NCBI RefSeq assembly: GCF_000564855.1
Contig: NZ_AYXG01000033.1
Location: 1 to 44,393 of the forward strand
DNA: 44,393 nucleotides
From: Actinokineospora spheciospongiae
GTDB taxonomy: Bacteria; Actinomycetota; Actinomycetes; Mycobacteriales; Pseudonocardiaceae
Direction: 5' to 3'
Part shown: positions 32,887-41,609 of the stretch, one piece after another
Layout: every line of letters starts with the position of its first letter
How positions within the stretch are numbered: the first letter of the stretch is position 1
Program-made: the position numbers and the translations under genes
Notes under the pieces: model-generated
Seen by the model: only the letters and a program-made list of their open reading frames with translations
Told to the model about the DNA's origin: nothing
Database searches by the model: none

Positions 32887-35800
32887 TCAGTCGGCGGCGA
32901 ACGCGGCCAGCAGCGCCCGGACGTGGTCGGCCTCGGGGACCGCGAGGCCCTCGAACACCGGCAGCGCCGCCCGCCAGTCGACCACCGCGCCCCGGCGGTC
33001 GCCGCCGTGCTGGCGGATCAGCGCGCGCACGTGCCTGGCCCGCGCCTCGGCCAGCCGCTGCCCGGAGCGCGCCGCCACCGACAGGCCGCGCTCGACGTGG
33101 TCGCCCGCGGAGTCCGGCTCGCCCGCGTCGAGGTGGGCGTGCGCCAGCTCGGTGAGGGCACGGGCCTCCAGCAGCCGCATCCCGGTGTCGCGCATCAGGG
33201 CCAGGGCGCCGAAGCCGTGGTGGATGGCGGCGCGGGGGTCGCCGGTGCGGCGGGCCAGCGCGCACAGGCCGGTGAGCACCGAGGCCTCGCCGTAGCCGAA
33301 GCGGATCTCCCGGGCCAGGTCCAGCGCCCTGGCGTAGTGGTCCGCCGCGGCCGACCACTCGCCGGTGCGCTGGGCGATGGTGCCCAGGATGTCCAGGCAG
33401 CTCACCTCGTGCCGCCGCTCCCCCAGTTGCCGGTTGGCCTCCATCGCGTGCCGGACCTGGGCCGCGGCCGCGGCGTGGTCGCCCGCGTCGCAGCCGGTCT
33501 CGGCCAGGCAGACCAGCATGCTGACCTCGCCGTGGCGGTAGCCGTAGCGCCTGCACACCGACAGCGCGTGCCGGTAGCGCTCGGTGGCCCTGGGCAGGTC
33601 GCCCATCGCCCAGTGCGCCAGGCCCAGCCCCTGGCAGGCGGCGGCCTGCACGTGCCGGTGCCCGACCCGGGTGCTCAGCTCCAGCGCCTCGGTGTGCCGG
33701 GCCAGGGCCTCCTCCGGCCTGCCCAGCGACAGCGCGGCGACCCCCAGGTAGTGCAGGGCGCCCGCCTCGCCGAACCGGTTGCCGATGGCCCGGTTGAGCT
33801 CCAGCGACCGCTCGTAGAACGCCGAGGCCTGCGCGGGCTGCCCGAGCTGGGAGTGCGCGCGGCCCAGGTTGTGCAGGGCGCCCGCCTCGACCACCCGGTT
33901 GCCGGTGCCCTGGCTCAGCTCCAGCGCCCACCCGTGGTGCTCGATGGCGGCGGCGTAGTCGCTGAGGTTGCAGTGGACCAGCCCGAGCAGGTCGTGCACG
34001 GAGGCCTCGGCGTCGACGTCGGCGCAGGAGCGGGCGGCGGCCAGGGCGGCGCGGCCCACGGCGAGCCCGTCGGCGCCGTGGCCGCGGTTGAAGAAGAAGG
34101 CCCGCAGCGCCTCGGCGAAGCGCCACGCGTACCGGGGCAGGCCCAGGCCGGTGGCCTCGGTGGCGGCGGCGACCAGGTTGCCCAGTTCGGCGTCGAGCCA
34201 GGCCAGGGCGGTGTCCTCGGCGCCCGCGGGGCGGGGCAGCCCGACCCGCCACAGCACGGCGCTGTGGGTCTCGACCTCGCGCAGGTAGTGGTCGAACAGC
34301 GCCACGAGGGCGGCGGTGTGCTCCCCGGCGCCCGCACCTCCTCCAGTGCCGCCTCCCGCACCGCCTTCAGTGCTGCCTGCCGCGTCGCCTTCGGCGCGGT
34401 CCTTGGCGTAGTCGCGCAGCAGGTCGTGCAGGGCGTAGCGGCCCCGGCTCTGCTCGCGGATCAGGTTGCCGTGGTGCAGCACCCGCAGCAGCCGCGCCGC
34501 CTCGGGCACCGCCAGGCCGCCCAGGGCCGCCGCGGCGGCGGGGGTCAGGTCGGCGCCGGGCACCAGCCCGAGCAGGCGGAACAGCCTGCGCGCGCCCGGG
34601 GTGAGCTTGGCGTAGGACAGGTCGAACGCGGCGCGCACGGCGGCGGAGTCGTCGCCGGTGACCGCCAGCCCGCTGAGCCTGCCGCGGTCGCGCAGCTCGC
34701 GGGTGTAGTCGGCGATGCTCACCAGCGGCCGCACGGCCAGGTTCGCGCCCGCGATGCGCAACGCCAGCGGCAGGTGCCCGCACACCCCGGCCATCTCGGC
34801 GGTCGCCTCGGGCTCGCGGCGCAGCCGGGCCGAGCCGACCATCCGCCCCAGTAGCTGCACCGCCTCGGCCGGGCCGAGCACGTCCAGCGGGAGCTGGTGC
34901 GCGCCGTCCTGGGCGGTGAGGCCGGTGAGCCGGTCGCGGCTGGTGACCAGGACCAGGCAGCCGGGCGAGCCGGGCAGCAGCGGGCGGACCTGCTCTGCGG
35001 TGGCGGCGTTGTCGAGCACGACCAGGACCCGCCTGCCGGTGAGCAGGGTGCGGTACAGGCCCGCCGCCTCGTCGGTGTCGACCGGGACCCGCTCCGGCGG
35101 CACGCCCAGCGCGTGCAGGAACCGGACGAGGACCTGGTGGGTGCTCAGCGGGGTGCCCTTGGCGTACCCGAGCAGGTTGACGCAGAGCTGCCCGTCGGGG
35201 AAGCGGCCGCGGGCGCGGTGCGCCCAGCGCAGCGCCAGCGCGGTCTTGCCGACCCCGGCGGTGCCGGACACCACGACCGGGACCACCCCGGTGTCGACCC
35301 GGCCGAGCAGGGCGTCGAGGTCGGCCAGCGGGGTGTCGCGGCCGACGAACCCCGGCGACTCGGCGGGGAGCTGCGCCGGGACCGGCGGCCCCGGCGGGGT
35401 CCGCGGGTCGGGCCGCGGCGGCTGGGCGCGCAGCACCCGCAGGTGCGCCTCCCGCACCTCCCGGCCCGGTTCGACGCCGAGGTCCTCGTCGAGGCGGGCG
35501 CGCAGGTCGGTGAACACCCGCAGCGCCTCGGCCTGCTCGCCGGTGCCCGCCAGGCCCAGCATCAGCCGGGCGTGCAGGCCCTCGTGCAGCGGCTCGTCGG
35601 GGACCAGCGCGCGCAGGGCGCCGACCACGCCCGCGTGCTCGCCCAGCGGCAGCGCCAGGTCGGCGTAGGTGAGCGCGGTCGCCTTGCGGCACACCCCGAG
35701 CGCCACCGCGGTCGGGTGCCCGCGCAGGCGCTCGGGCAGGTCGGCCAGCACCGGGCCGCGCCAGCAGGCCAGCGCCTCGGCGTGCAGTTGCGCGGCGGTG

Positions 35801-36372
35801 GCGCCGTCGGCGGTGCGGGCGCGGGCGACCAGCTCCTCGAAGCGCAGCAGGTCGAGCTGCTCGGGGGTGGCGCCGAGCCGGTAGCCGCCGGGGACCGAGG
35901 CGATCGAGCGGCCCCCGGGGTCCAGGGTGCGGCGCAGCCGGGAGACGTAGGTGTGGACCAGGCCGAGGCAGCTCGCGGGCGGGTCCTCGCCCCAGAGCAC
36001 GTCGACGACCTCCTCGTGCGAGACCCGGTGGTTGGCGTTGAGCGCCAGCAGGGCCAGCAGGGACCGCTGCTTGACCGCGCCCGGCCGCAACTGCTGCCCG
36101 CCGTGGGCGACGCTGAACGCGCCGAGCACCCCCAGCCGCAGCGGCGGGGCCGCGTCGGCGTGGGTGTCGAGGGCGTCCGGGGCGACCCCGACGGCGGCGG
36201 CGAGCCTGCGCACCGATTCCACCCTCGGCCTGCCGACGCCGCCGCGCTCGATGTAGCGCAGGGCGCGCACGCTGAGCCCGGACCGGGCGGCCAGCTCGCC
36301 CTGGGTCAGCCCGGCGCGCAGCCGGTGCGCGCGCACCGCCGCGCCGAACGAGCCGGGGGCACCGGGGTCCAT
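32887..36372 (-). CDS. Large regulator: XRE HTH + SARP (OmpR-type wHTH, BTAD) + NB-ARC + TPR
   Basis: The 1161-residue protein starts with an XRE helix-turn-helix (RLRAGLTQGELAARSGLSVRALRYIERGGVGRPR, about 17-50), then an AfsR/SARP DNA-binding domain (LRLGVLGAFSVAHGGQQLRPGAVKQRSLLALLALN, VSHEEVVDVLWG, VHTYVSRLRRTLDP, SVPGGYRL), the BTAD helices (about 175-320), an NB-ARC ATPase with P-loop VSGTAGVGKTALALRWAHR and VLVVLDNA, and about eight TPRs to the end. Such regulators switch on secondary metabolism; the ATPase/TPR part senses a signal. AAAGGA precedes ATG 36372. It is divergent from the PLA2 fusion gene, which may be a target. Two DNA-binding domains in one chain is uncommon. Confidence 0.92.
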   Translation of the reverse strand: MDPGAPGSFGAAVRAHRLRAGLTQGELAARSGLSVRALRYIERGGVGRPRVESVRRLAAAVGVAPDALDTHADAAPPLRLGVLGAFSVAHGGQQLRPGAVKQRSLLALLALNANHRVSHEEVVDVLWGEDPPASCLGLVHTYVSRLRRTLDPGGRSIASVPGGYRLGATPEQLDLLRFEELVARARTADGATAAQLHAEALACWRGPVLADLPERLRGHPTAVALGVCRKATALTYADLALPLGEHAGVVGALRALVPDEPLHEGLHARLMLGLAGTGEQAEALRVFTDLRARLDEDLGVEPGREVREAHLRVLRAQPPRPDPRTPPGPPVPAQLPAESPGFVGRDTPLADLDALLGRVDTGVVPVVVSGTAGVGKTALALRWAHRARGRFPDGQLCVNLLGYAKGTPLSTHQVLVRFLHALGVPPERVPVDTDEAAGLYRTLLTGRRVLVVLDNAATAEQVRPLLPGSPGCLVLVTSRDRLTGLTAQDGAHQLPLDVLGPAEAVQLLGRMVGSARLRREPEATAEMAGVCGHLPLALRIAGANLAVRPLVSIADYTRELRDRGRLSGLAVTGDDSAAVRAAFDLSYAKLTPGARRLFRLLGLVPGADLTPAAAAALGGLAVPEAARLLRVLHHGNLIREQSRGRYALHDLLRDYAKDRAEGDAAGSTEGGAGGGTGGGAGAGEHTAALVALFDHYLREVETHSAVLWRVGLPRPAGAEDTALAWLDAELGNLVAAATEATGLGLPRYAWRFAEALRAFFFNRGHGADGLAVGRAALAAARSCADVDAEASVHDLLGLVHCNLSDYAAAIEHHGWALELSQGTGNRVVEAGALHNLGRAHSQLGQPAQASAFYERSLELNRAIGNRFGEAGALHYLGVAALSLGRPEEALARHTEALELSTRVGHRHVQAAACQGLGLAHWAMGDLPRATERYRHALSVCRRYGYRHGEVSMLVCLAETGCDAGDHAAAAAQVRHAMEANRQLGERRHEVSCLDILGTIAQRTGEWSAAADHYARALDLAREIRFGYGEASVLTGLCALARRTGDPRAAIHHGFGALALMRDTGMRLLEARALTELAHAHLDAGEPDSAGDHVERGLSVAARSGQRLAEARARHVRALIRQHGGDRRGAVVDWRAALPVFEGLAVPEADHVRALLAAFAAD

Positions 36373-36760
36373 CGCGTCCTTTCCGCCTGCGCGGGGGCCT
36401 CTTGCCGCCACCGGCGGCCGAAGTTGCCGCCCGCACCGAAGGTAGCGCACCAAAAAACGTTGTCGTCCCAGGTGGAGGCCATGATCACAAACCGGCCCCG
36501 GTCGTCGCGGCAGTACAGATCCGTTGCCAAGTGCGAACACTAGCGTGTGTCGTCGGGTCCGGTCCGCGCTTTCGCGCGCGTGGGCGGACCCGTTTCGTGG
36601 CGCGGCGTTCTGGGGGTGCGCCGCGCCACGCGGGCCGTGGGGTTCCCGTCGGGGGTCGCCGCCCGCGGTCCGCGCGGGGGCGAACTCGGCAGGAGTCGGG
36701 AACCGGCCACCGGTAGCCTCCCGGAGGTGGGGGCGGCACTCGACACATGACCATCCGGCG
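36373..36760. other. 388-bp divergent promoter region
   Basis: It separates the SARP-type regulator (-) from the PLA2 fusion (+). A short A-rich run ACCAAAAAACG lies near 36448 and a TAGCGT box at 36541-36546 reads towards the fusion. Further right the sequence is very GC-rich and its frames do not look coding. A 5-codon mini-ORF (ATG 36747) ends in ATGA overlapping the start at 36761. Confidence 0.45.
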
Positions 36761-38953
36761 ATGAGCGGCGGCGCGCCGCCCGAGCGCGATCCGGCTGGGC
36801 GCCGGGTCCGGTCCCGGCTGGGCTGGCTGGTGCTGGTCGTGCTGGCCGCCGCCGGGTTCGCGGTGGTCGCCTCCCGCTCCCCGGCCCCGGCGGAGCACCC
36901 GCCCACCGGCGACGTGGCCCGCGCGGCGACCGCGGTGGACGCCCTGCTGCACCCCAGTTCCGGCCGCGACCCGCTGGCCGAACTGCCCGCCGACTTCACC
37001 GCCGAGGTGGGCGTGGTGCCCGACCGGCTCCCCGCCCCCGACGGCACCACCCGGTCGGTGCACGTCGACGGCGGCTGCTCGACCCCGTGGGGCGACGACG
37101 ACACCCGGTGGGACTTCTCGGTCGGCTGCAAGGCCCACGACCTGGGCTACGACCTGCTGCGCTACGCCGCGGCGAAGGGGCAGCCGCTGCCCCCGGACGC
37201 GCGCCGCGACCTCGACGCGCGGCTGTCGGCGGACATGCACCGGCAGTGCGAGCTGAACCCGCGCGGCTCCGGCGGCACCTGCCGGGTGGTCGCCTCGCTG
37301 TACTCGGCGGGCCTGGTGGCCAACTCCTGGCACCAGCGCTGGGGTCCGCCGGTGAGCGAGCCGATGGGCGGGTGGGCGATGGCGGCGCTGGTGGTGGTCG
37401 TGCTGCTGGCGGTGCGGGTGCCCGCGTTCGCCAGGCGCCGGGTGCCGCGCGAGGACGCGCACCGGTTGACCGAGGCCGAGGGCGACCGGGCCGCCTACCT
37501 GGGCCTGGTGCGGCTGCTGAGCCTGGGCGGGATCGTGCTGGCGGAGTCGGTGCTGGCGTTCGGCCCGCTGCTGTCGGTGCCGGTGGCCGACCTGTGGCCG
37601 GTGACCTGGCTGCTGCAACTGGTGCCGCTGTTCTTCTTCGCGGGCGGCAACTCCAACCTGCTGGCCTGGCGCGCGGCGCGGGCGGCGGGCACCGGCTACG
37701 GCGGGTACCTGGCGCGGCGGGTGTCCTGGCTGATCCGGCCGGTGCTGGCGTTCGTCACCGCGTGGTTGGTGGTGCCGCTGTCGCTGGACCTGCTCGACGC
37801 CCCGGACGCGGTGGTGGCCGCCTTCGGCAGGCTCGTCGCGCAGCCGCTGTGGCTGCTCGGGCTGTACCTGCTGGTGGTCGGCGCGGCCCCGGTCGCGCAG
37901 TGGGCGCACGAGCGGGCGCCGCTGCTCACCCCGGCCGCCCTGGCCGCGGGCGTGGTCGGGCTCGCGGTCGCCGGGTCCGGCTCGGTCGCCGCGCACCTCG
38001 GCGGGATCGTGCTGGCGCTGTTCTTCGGGCAGCTTTCGTTCCTCTACGCCGACGGCACGCTGTGGCGGCCGCGCAGGCGGGTGCCCGCGGTGGTCGCCGC
38101 GGGCGCGCTGCTCGGGCTGGTGCTGCTGACCACGGTCTTCGGCTCCTCCCCCGGGCTGATCGCCGAACCCGCCGAGACGGCCAGCTTCGTGCCGTCGGCG
38201 CCCGCGGTGCTGCTGCTCGGGCTGGCCCAGGTGTGCCTGGTGGTGGCGCCGGGCCCGGCCGGGGTGCGGGCGGTGGCGCGCGGGGCGGCGGTGCGGGCGG
38301 TGCGCTTCGCCCGGTCGGCGCCGATGACGGTCTACCTGGTGTACCTGTGCGCGCTGCTGCTGCTGGCCGGGGTGGTCGGCGCGCTGCGCTGGACCCGGGC
38401 CGCCGGGTGGGTGCCCTCCCCGCGCACGCTGGCCGCGATCGGGCTGCTGGCGGTGCCGACGGCGCTGGCGTTCCTGCTGTTCGAGCGGCACCGGCACACC
38501 CCGGAGCCGGTGGCGGAGCACCCGCGCCCGGGCAGCCGCTGGGAGGTGGTGGCCGCGACGCTGGGCACCGCCTACGGCGCGCTGGGCATCGTCGGGTTCG
38601 CGGTGACCGGGCTGACCGGCACCGGGCACGGCGCGGTGGTGCTGGGGATGCCGATGGACCCGATGGCGGGGGTGATCCACCTGCTGCTGGGCTGGTACCT
38701 GCTGCACTCGGTGCGGGTGGGCACCGGCGCGACGCCGTGGCCGTGGCTGCTGGCGGCGGTGGCCTGCGTGCCGCCGATGGTCACCACGGTCAGCGACACC
38801 GGCGACGTTGTGCACTCGATCACCATCGGCGTGGCGCTGCTGGCGGCCGTGGCCACCGCGTGGCCGCGGCGCGGACCGGGGCGTCCGGGCAGCTCGGAGC
38901 CGGTGTCGCGGCGACCGGCACGGGTGAACGGGGGTTCCGGGGTGCCCGGCTGA
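36761..38953 (+). CDS. Phospholipase A2-like / acyltransferase-3-like / DUF4383-like membrane fusion protein
   Basis: The 730-residue protein has three parts. First, a basic N-terminus, TM1 (about 20-37) and an extracellular prokaryotic PLA2-like domain (about 100-195): GGCSTPWGDDDTRWDFSVGCKAHDLGY with the catalytic-type His126-Asp127 and four cysteines (106, 123, 163, 174) as in Streptomyces PLA2. Second, from about 246 a multi-helix region like membrane acyltransferase family 3 (LWPVTWLLQLVPLFFFAGGNSNLLAWRAAR; RRVSWLIRP). Its conserved R-X10-H is R251-X10-Glu262, and the later YLWH position reads YLVY (Tyr528), so both usual His are absent. Third, from about 593 a DUF4383-like unit (GIVGFAVTGLTGTGHGAVVLGMPMDPMAGVIHLLLG). 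Likely hydrolyses or handles phospholipid at the outer face (inference). ATG chosen; no good ribosome site. Confidence 0.8.
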   Translation: MSGGAPPERDPAGRRVRSRLGWLVLVVLAAAGFAVVASRSPAPAEHPPTGDVARAATAVDALLHPSSGRDPLAELPADFTAEVGVVPDRLPAPDGTTRSVHVDGGCSTPWGDDDTRWDFSVGCKAHDLGYDLLRYAAAKGQPLPPDARRDLDARLSADMHRQCELNPRGSGGTCRVVASLYSAGLVANSWHQRWGPPVSEPMGGWAMAALVVVVLLAVRVPAFARRRVPREDAHRLTEAEGDRAAYLGLVRLLSLGGIVLAESVLAFGPLLSVPVADLWPVTWLLQLVPLFFFAGGNSNLLAWRAARAAGTGYGGYLARRVSWLIRPVLAFVTAWLVVPLSLDLLDAPDAVVAAFGRLVAQPLWLLGLYLLVVGAAPVAQWAHERAPLLTPAALAAGVVGLAVAGSGSVAAHLGGIVLALFFGQLSFLYADGTLWRPRRRVPAVVAAGALLGLVLLTTVFGSSPGLIAEPAETASFVPSAPAVLLLGLAQVCLVVAPGPAGVRAVARGAAVRAVRFARSAPMTVYLVYLCALLLLAGVVGALRWTRAAGWVPSPRTLAAIGLLAVPTALAFLLFERHRHTPEPVAEHPRPGSRWEVVAATLGTAYGALGIVGFAVTGLTGTGHGAVVLGMPMDPMAGVIHLLLGWYLLHSVRVGTGATPWPWLLAAVACVPPMVTTVSDTGDVVHSITIGVALLAAVATAWPRRGPGRPGSSEPVSRRPARVNGGSGVPG

Positions 38954-39112
38954 GCCCGTGCCGTGGCAAGCTCCCCGGAATCGTATGTCACAGTACGGAC
39001 AACCTGGGCGGCCCTGTTCGCGTCTGTTCCGAAGACGGGGCAGAACGGCCGCCGCTTTCGACACGACGTGCGCGACGGCGTGCCGCGCGCCGCCGACGGG
39101 GAGGAGCAGGGC

Positions 39113-40966
39113 GTGGAGTACCGGCCGCCTGGGTCAGGCAGCGCCGCGGGCCGGGAGCGGTCCGCCCAGGCACGTGCCGACCGCGGGAGAGGCGCCGAGC
39201 CCGGCGCCGCCCGGTCGGGGCGCCCGGCCGACCGCGTGCGCCAGTCCGCCGACCGCACCCGCCAGCCCGGGGACCGGGGCCGCCAGCCGGGCGAGCCCGC
39301 CGACCGCCGCCAGCCCCCGCCGGACCGCCGCGGTCGCGCCGCCGAGCCCGCCCGCGAACCCCGGGAGCGCCGCGGCGCCGCGGCGCGCGGCCGGACGCCC
39401 GAGCGCGCAGCCCGCCCCACGGCCGCCCGCGCCAACGCCGCGGCGCCCACCGAGAAGATCGCCCCGCGCGCCCGACCCGCCGCCGCCCCGGTCGCCGACC
39501 GGCGCCCCCGGTACGTCGCGGGCAAATCCCTGGTGACGCTGCTGTCGGCGGCGATGGTGGTCACCCTCGGCTACTACTGGAAGGTCACCGACGACTTCTC
39601 CGACGACCTGACCCGGGCGAACGTGATCGACGGCGCCTCGGTGGAGAAGCCGGCCGACGGCGCGATCGACATCCTGATGGTCGGCATGGACAGCCGAACC
39701 GACCCGCAGGGCAACCCGCTGTCGAAGGAGCGGCTCGCGGAGCTGCACGCGGGCGTGGCCGACGGCGAGGTCAACACCGACACGCTGATCCTGATCCGGA
39801 TTCCCAACGACGGCGGCAAGGCCACCGGCATCTCGATCCCGCGCGACTCCTACGTGGACATCCCCGGCCACGGCAAGCACAAGATCAACTCCGCCTACGG
39901 CCGGGCGAAGCTGCAGGCGTACGCGGGGTTGAAGGAGGACGGCGTCGGCGGCCGGGACCTGGAGGTGCGGTCGAACCTGGAGGGCGCCAAGAGCGTGATC
40001 GCCACGGTCAACAAGCTCACCGGCGCCACCGTCGACCACTACGCCGAGATCAACCTCTTCGGCTTCGCCGACATCACCCAGGCCATCGGTGGCGTCGAGG
40101 TCTGCCTGAACAAGGCGACCAAGGACAAGTTCTCCGGGGCGGACTTCCCCGCCGGGGTGCAGACCATCTCCGGGGTGCCCGCGCTGGCGTTCGTCCGGCA
40201 GCGGCACGGCCTGCCCAACGGCGACCTGGACCGGATCGTCCGCCAGCAGACGTTCATGGGGGCCATGGCGAAGAAGGTGTTCTCCCAGGACGTCATCGCC
40301 CCCGGCTCGGAGACCCTGCCCAAGCTGCAGGAGGCGATCTCCAAGTCGGTCGTGCTGGACGAGGACTGGAACATCATGCAGTTCGCCCAGCAGATGACCG
40401 GCATCACCGGCGGCAAGGTCGCCTTCGAGACCATCCCGCACGGCACCATCGACCTGCAGACGCCCAACGACGGCTCGGCGATCGAGATCGACCCGGACGA
40501 CGTGCGCGCCTTCGTCCGGCACCTGCTCACCCCGGACGCGCCGACCAGCAGCGCGGGCCCGAGCAGCGCCCCCGCGGGCGGCACCACGGAACCGGGGTCG
40601 ACCGAGGCGGAGTCCAAGCCGACCGTCAACGTCCTCAACGGCTCCGGCAGGACCGGCCTGGCCGCGGACGTGGTGAAGACGCTGACCGGCAAGGGGTTCA
40701 CCGAGGGCAGCACCGGCAACGCCGCGGCCCGCGCCAAGACCGTGATCCGCTACGCCACGGGCCAGCAGGACCTCGGCACGATGGTCGCCGACGCCCTCGG
40801 CGGCGACTACACCGTCGAGCAGGACTCCGACCTGGGCAAGGGCAAGGTCTCGGTGATCCTCGGCAAGGACTACACCACCGCCGACGGGTTCGGCGGCGCG
40901 CCCGCGCTCGACCTGGGCGCCCCGGCGCGCGCCGCGCTCCAGCCCGCGGTGCCCTGCATCAACTGA
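39113..40966 (+). CDS. LytR-CpsA-Psr (LCP) family protein with LytR_C domain
   Basis: The 617-residue protein has a disordered Arg/Pro/Ala-rich cytoplasmic N-terminus of about 130 residues, one TM helix (GKSLVTLLSAAMVVTLGYYW), the LCP catalytic domain (IDILMVGMDSRTD, VNTDTLILIRIPNDGGKATGISIPRDSYVDIPGHGKHKINSAYG, TGATVDHYAEINLFGFADITQAIGGVEVCLN, LAFVRQRHGLPNGDLDRIVRQQ) and a C-terminal LytR_C domain (KPTVNVLNGSGRTGLAADVVKTLTGKGF). LCP enzymes attach arabinogalactan-like or other glycopolymers to peptidoglycan. The key Asp and Arg residues (SRTD, PRDS, RQRH, DRIVRQ) are kept. GTG 39113 follows GGGGAGGAG. Confidence 0.94.
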   Translation: MEYRPPGSGSAAGRERSAQARADRGRGAEPGAARSGRPADRVRQSADRTRQPGDRGRQPGEPADRRQPPPDRRGRAAEPAREPRERRGAAARGRTPERAARPTAARANAAAPTEKIAPRARPAAAPVADRRPRYVAGKSLVTLLSAAMVVTLGYYWKVTDDFSDDLTRANVIDGASVEKPADGAIDILMVGMDSRTDPQGNPLSKERLAELHAGVADGEVNTDTLILIRIPNDGGKATGISIPRDSYVDIPGHGKHKINSAYGRAKLQAYAGLKEDGVGGRDLEVRSNLEGAKSVIATVNKLTGATVDHYAEINLFGFADITQAIGGVEVCLNKATKDKFSGADFPAGVQTISGVPALAFVRQRHGLPNGDLDRIVRQQTFMGAMAKKVFSQDVIAPGSETLPKLQEAISKSVVLDEDWNIMQFAQQMTGITGGKVAFETIPHGTIDLQTPNDGSAIEIDPDDVRAFVRHLLTPDAPTSSAGPSSAPAGGTTEPGSTEAESKPTVNVLNGSGRTGLAADVVKTLTGKGFTEGSTGNAAARAKTVIRYATGQQDLGTMVADALGGDYTVEQDSDLGKGKVSVILGKDYTTADGFGGAPALDLGAPARAALQPAVPCIN

Positions 40967-40976
40967 CCCCGCCCGG

Positions 40977-41005
40977 CTCACCCGTTCGGCGCAACTTCGG
41001 GTGAG
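40977..41005 (+). terminator. Weak hairpin after the LCP gene
   Basis: CTCACCCG (40977-40984), 13-nt loop, CGGGTGAG (40998-41005). It starts 10 bp after the stop; short stem without T-run, so it may be a terminator or a regulatory site of the next gene. Confidence 0.4.
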
Positions 41006-41033
41006 TCGCGTCAGGGTGCGGTGACCTCGCCTT

Positions 41034-41059
41034 CTCTCCAGTGGAACCCGGCTGGAGAG
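41034..41059. promoter_or_regulatory. Inverted repeat before the XRE regulator gene
   Basis: CTCTCCAG and CTGGAGAG, spaced by 10 bases, end 15 bp before the ATG at 41075. This could be the regulator's own operator or a 5' hairpin. If translation instead begins at GTG 41021 the repeat is coding. Confidence 0.35.
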
Positions 41060-41074
41060 GGGCGTGCGCGGCGC

Positions 41075-41560
41075 ATGGATGGAGCGGCGTACCAGCGGGT
41101 GCTGGGGGACGAGATCCGGAAGCTGCGCAAGAGCCGGGGCTGGACCCGCAAGGAGCTCAACGCCCGGCTGCCCAGCGGCATCTCGTTGCAGACCCTGGCG
41201 ACCTACGAGCTGGGCACCCGGCGGTGCTCGGTGCTGCGGTTCGTGGAGATCTGCCTGGCCCTGGGCGAACCGCCGCACCGGCTGCTGGCCCGGGTGCAGG
41301 CCCGCGTGGTCCCCGACGACCCGGCGGGCGGGGTCCGCCTCGACCTGCGCCGGGTCGCCCGGGAGCGGTCGCCGGAGCTGGCCCCGCTGCGCCGCTGGGC
41401 GGTCGAGCGGCTCGGCGGGCGCGACGGGGCGCGGCCGGTGCCGGTGCACCTGGACGTGGACGCGGTGGCGCGGATGGCGGAGCTGTGCGGGCTCCCGGCG
41501 CCGGACCTGCTCGCGCGGCTGCGCGACCTGTCGGACGCGCCGGAACCCCCGCACGGCTGA
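41075..41560 (+). CDS. XRE-family helix-turn-helix regulator
   Basis: The 161-residue protein opens MDGAAYQRVLGDEIRKLRKSRGWTRKELNARLPSGISLQTLATYELGTRRCSVLRFVEICLAL, a Cro/C1-type DNA-binding domain. The C-terminal half (DLRRVARERSPELAPLRRWAVERL; VPVHLDVDAVARMAELCGLPAPDLLARLRDL) is a small mixed fold of unknown ligand. ATG 41075 starts exactly at the HTH; GTG 41021 in frame would add 18 residues across the inverted repeat. Convergent with the flavin monooxygenase and sharing a large hairpin at its 3' end. Confidence 0.8.
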   Translation: MDGAAYQRVLGDEIRKLRKSRGWTRKELNARLPSGISLQTLATYELGTRRCSVLRFVEICLALGEPPHRLLARVQARVVPDDPAGGVRLDLRRVARERSPELAPLRRWAVERLGGRDGARPVPVHLDVDAVARMAELCGLPAPDLLARLRDLSDAPEPPHG

Positions 41561-41597
41561 ACCCCGCCGCCGGGTGGGGCTCAGCCGTGCGGGGTTC
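41543..41597. terminator. Large bidirectional hairpin between XRE and monooxygenase genes
   Basis: GAACCCC(C)GCACGGCTGA (41543-41560) pairs with TCAGCCGTGCGGGGTTC (41581-41597) with one bulged C, and CCCC/GGGG can pair within the loop. The left arm overlaps the last codons and stop of the XRE gene. Confidence 0.75.
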
Positions 41598-41609
41598 AGC
41601 GTCGGGGGC

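Noticed and set aside
36485-39064. An 859-codon minus-strand frame opposite the PLA2 fusion
   Set aside because: Very rich in Arg, His and Gln without any recognisable motif; a consequence of high GC.
37087-41004. A 1305-codon plus-strand open frame spanning the PLA2 fusion and LCP genes
   Set aside because: It is an out-of-phase shadow; its translation is Arg/Gly/Ala-rich with no domain, while two real genes lie in other frames.
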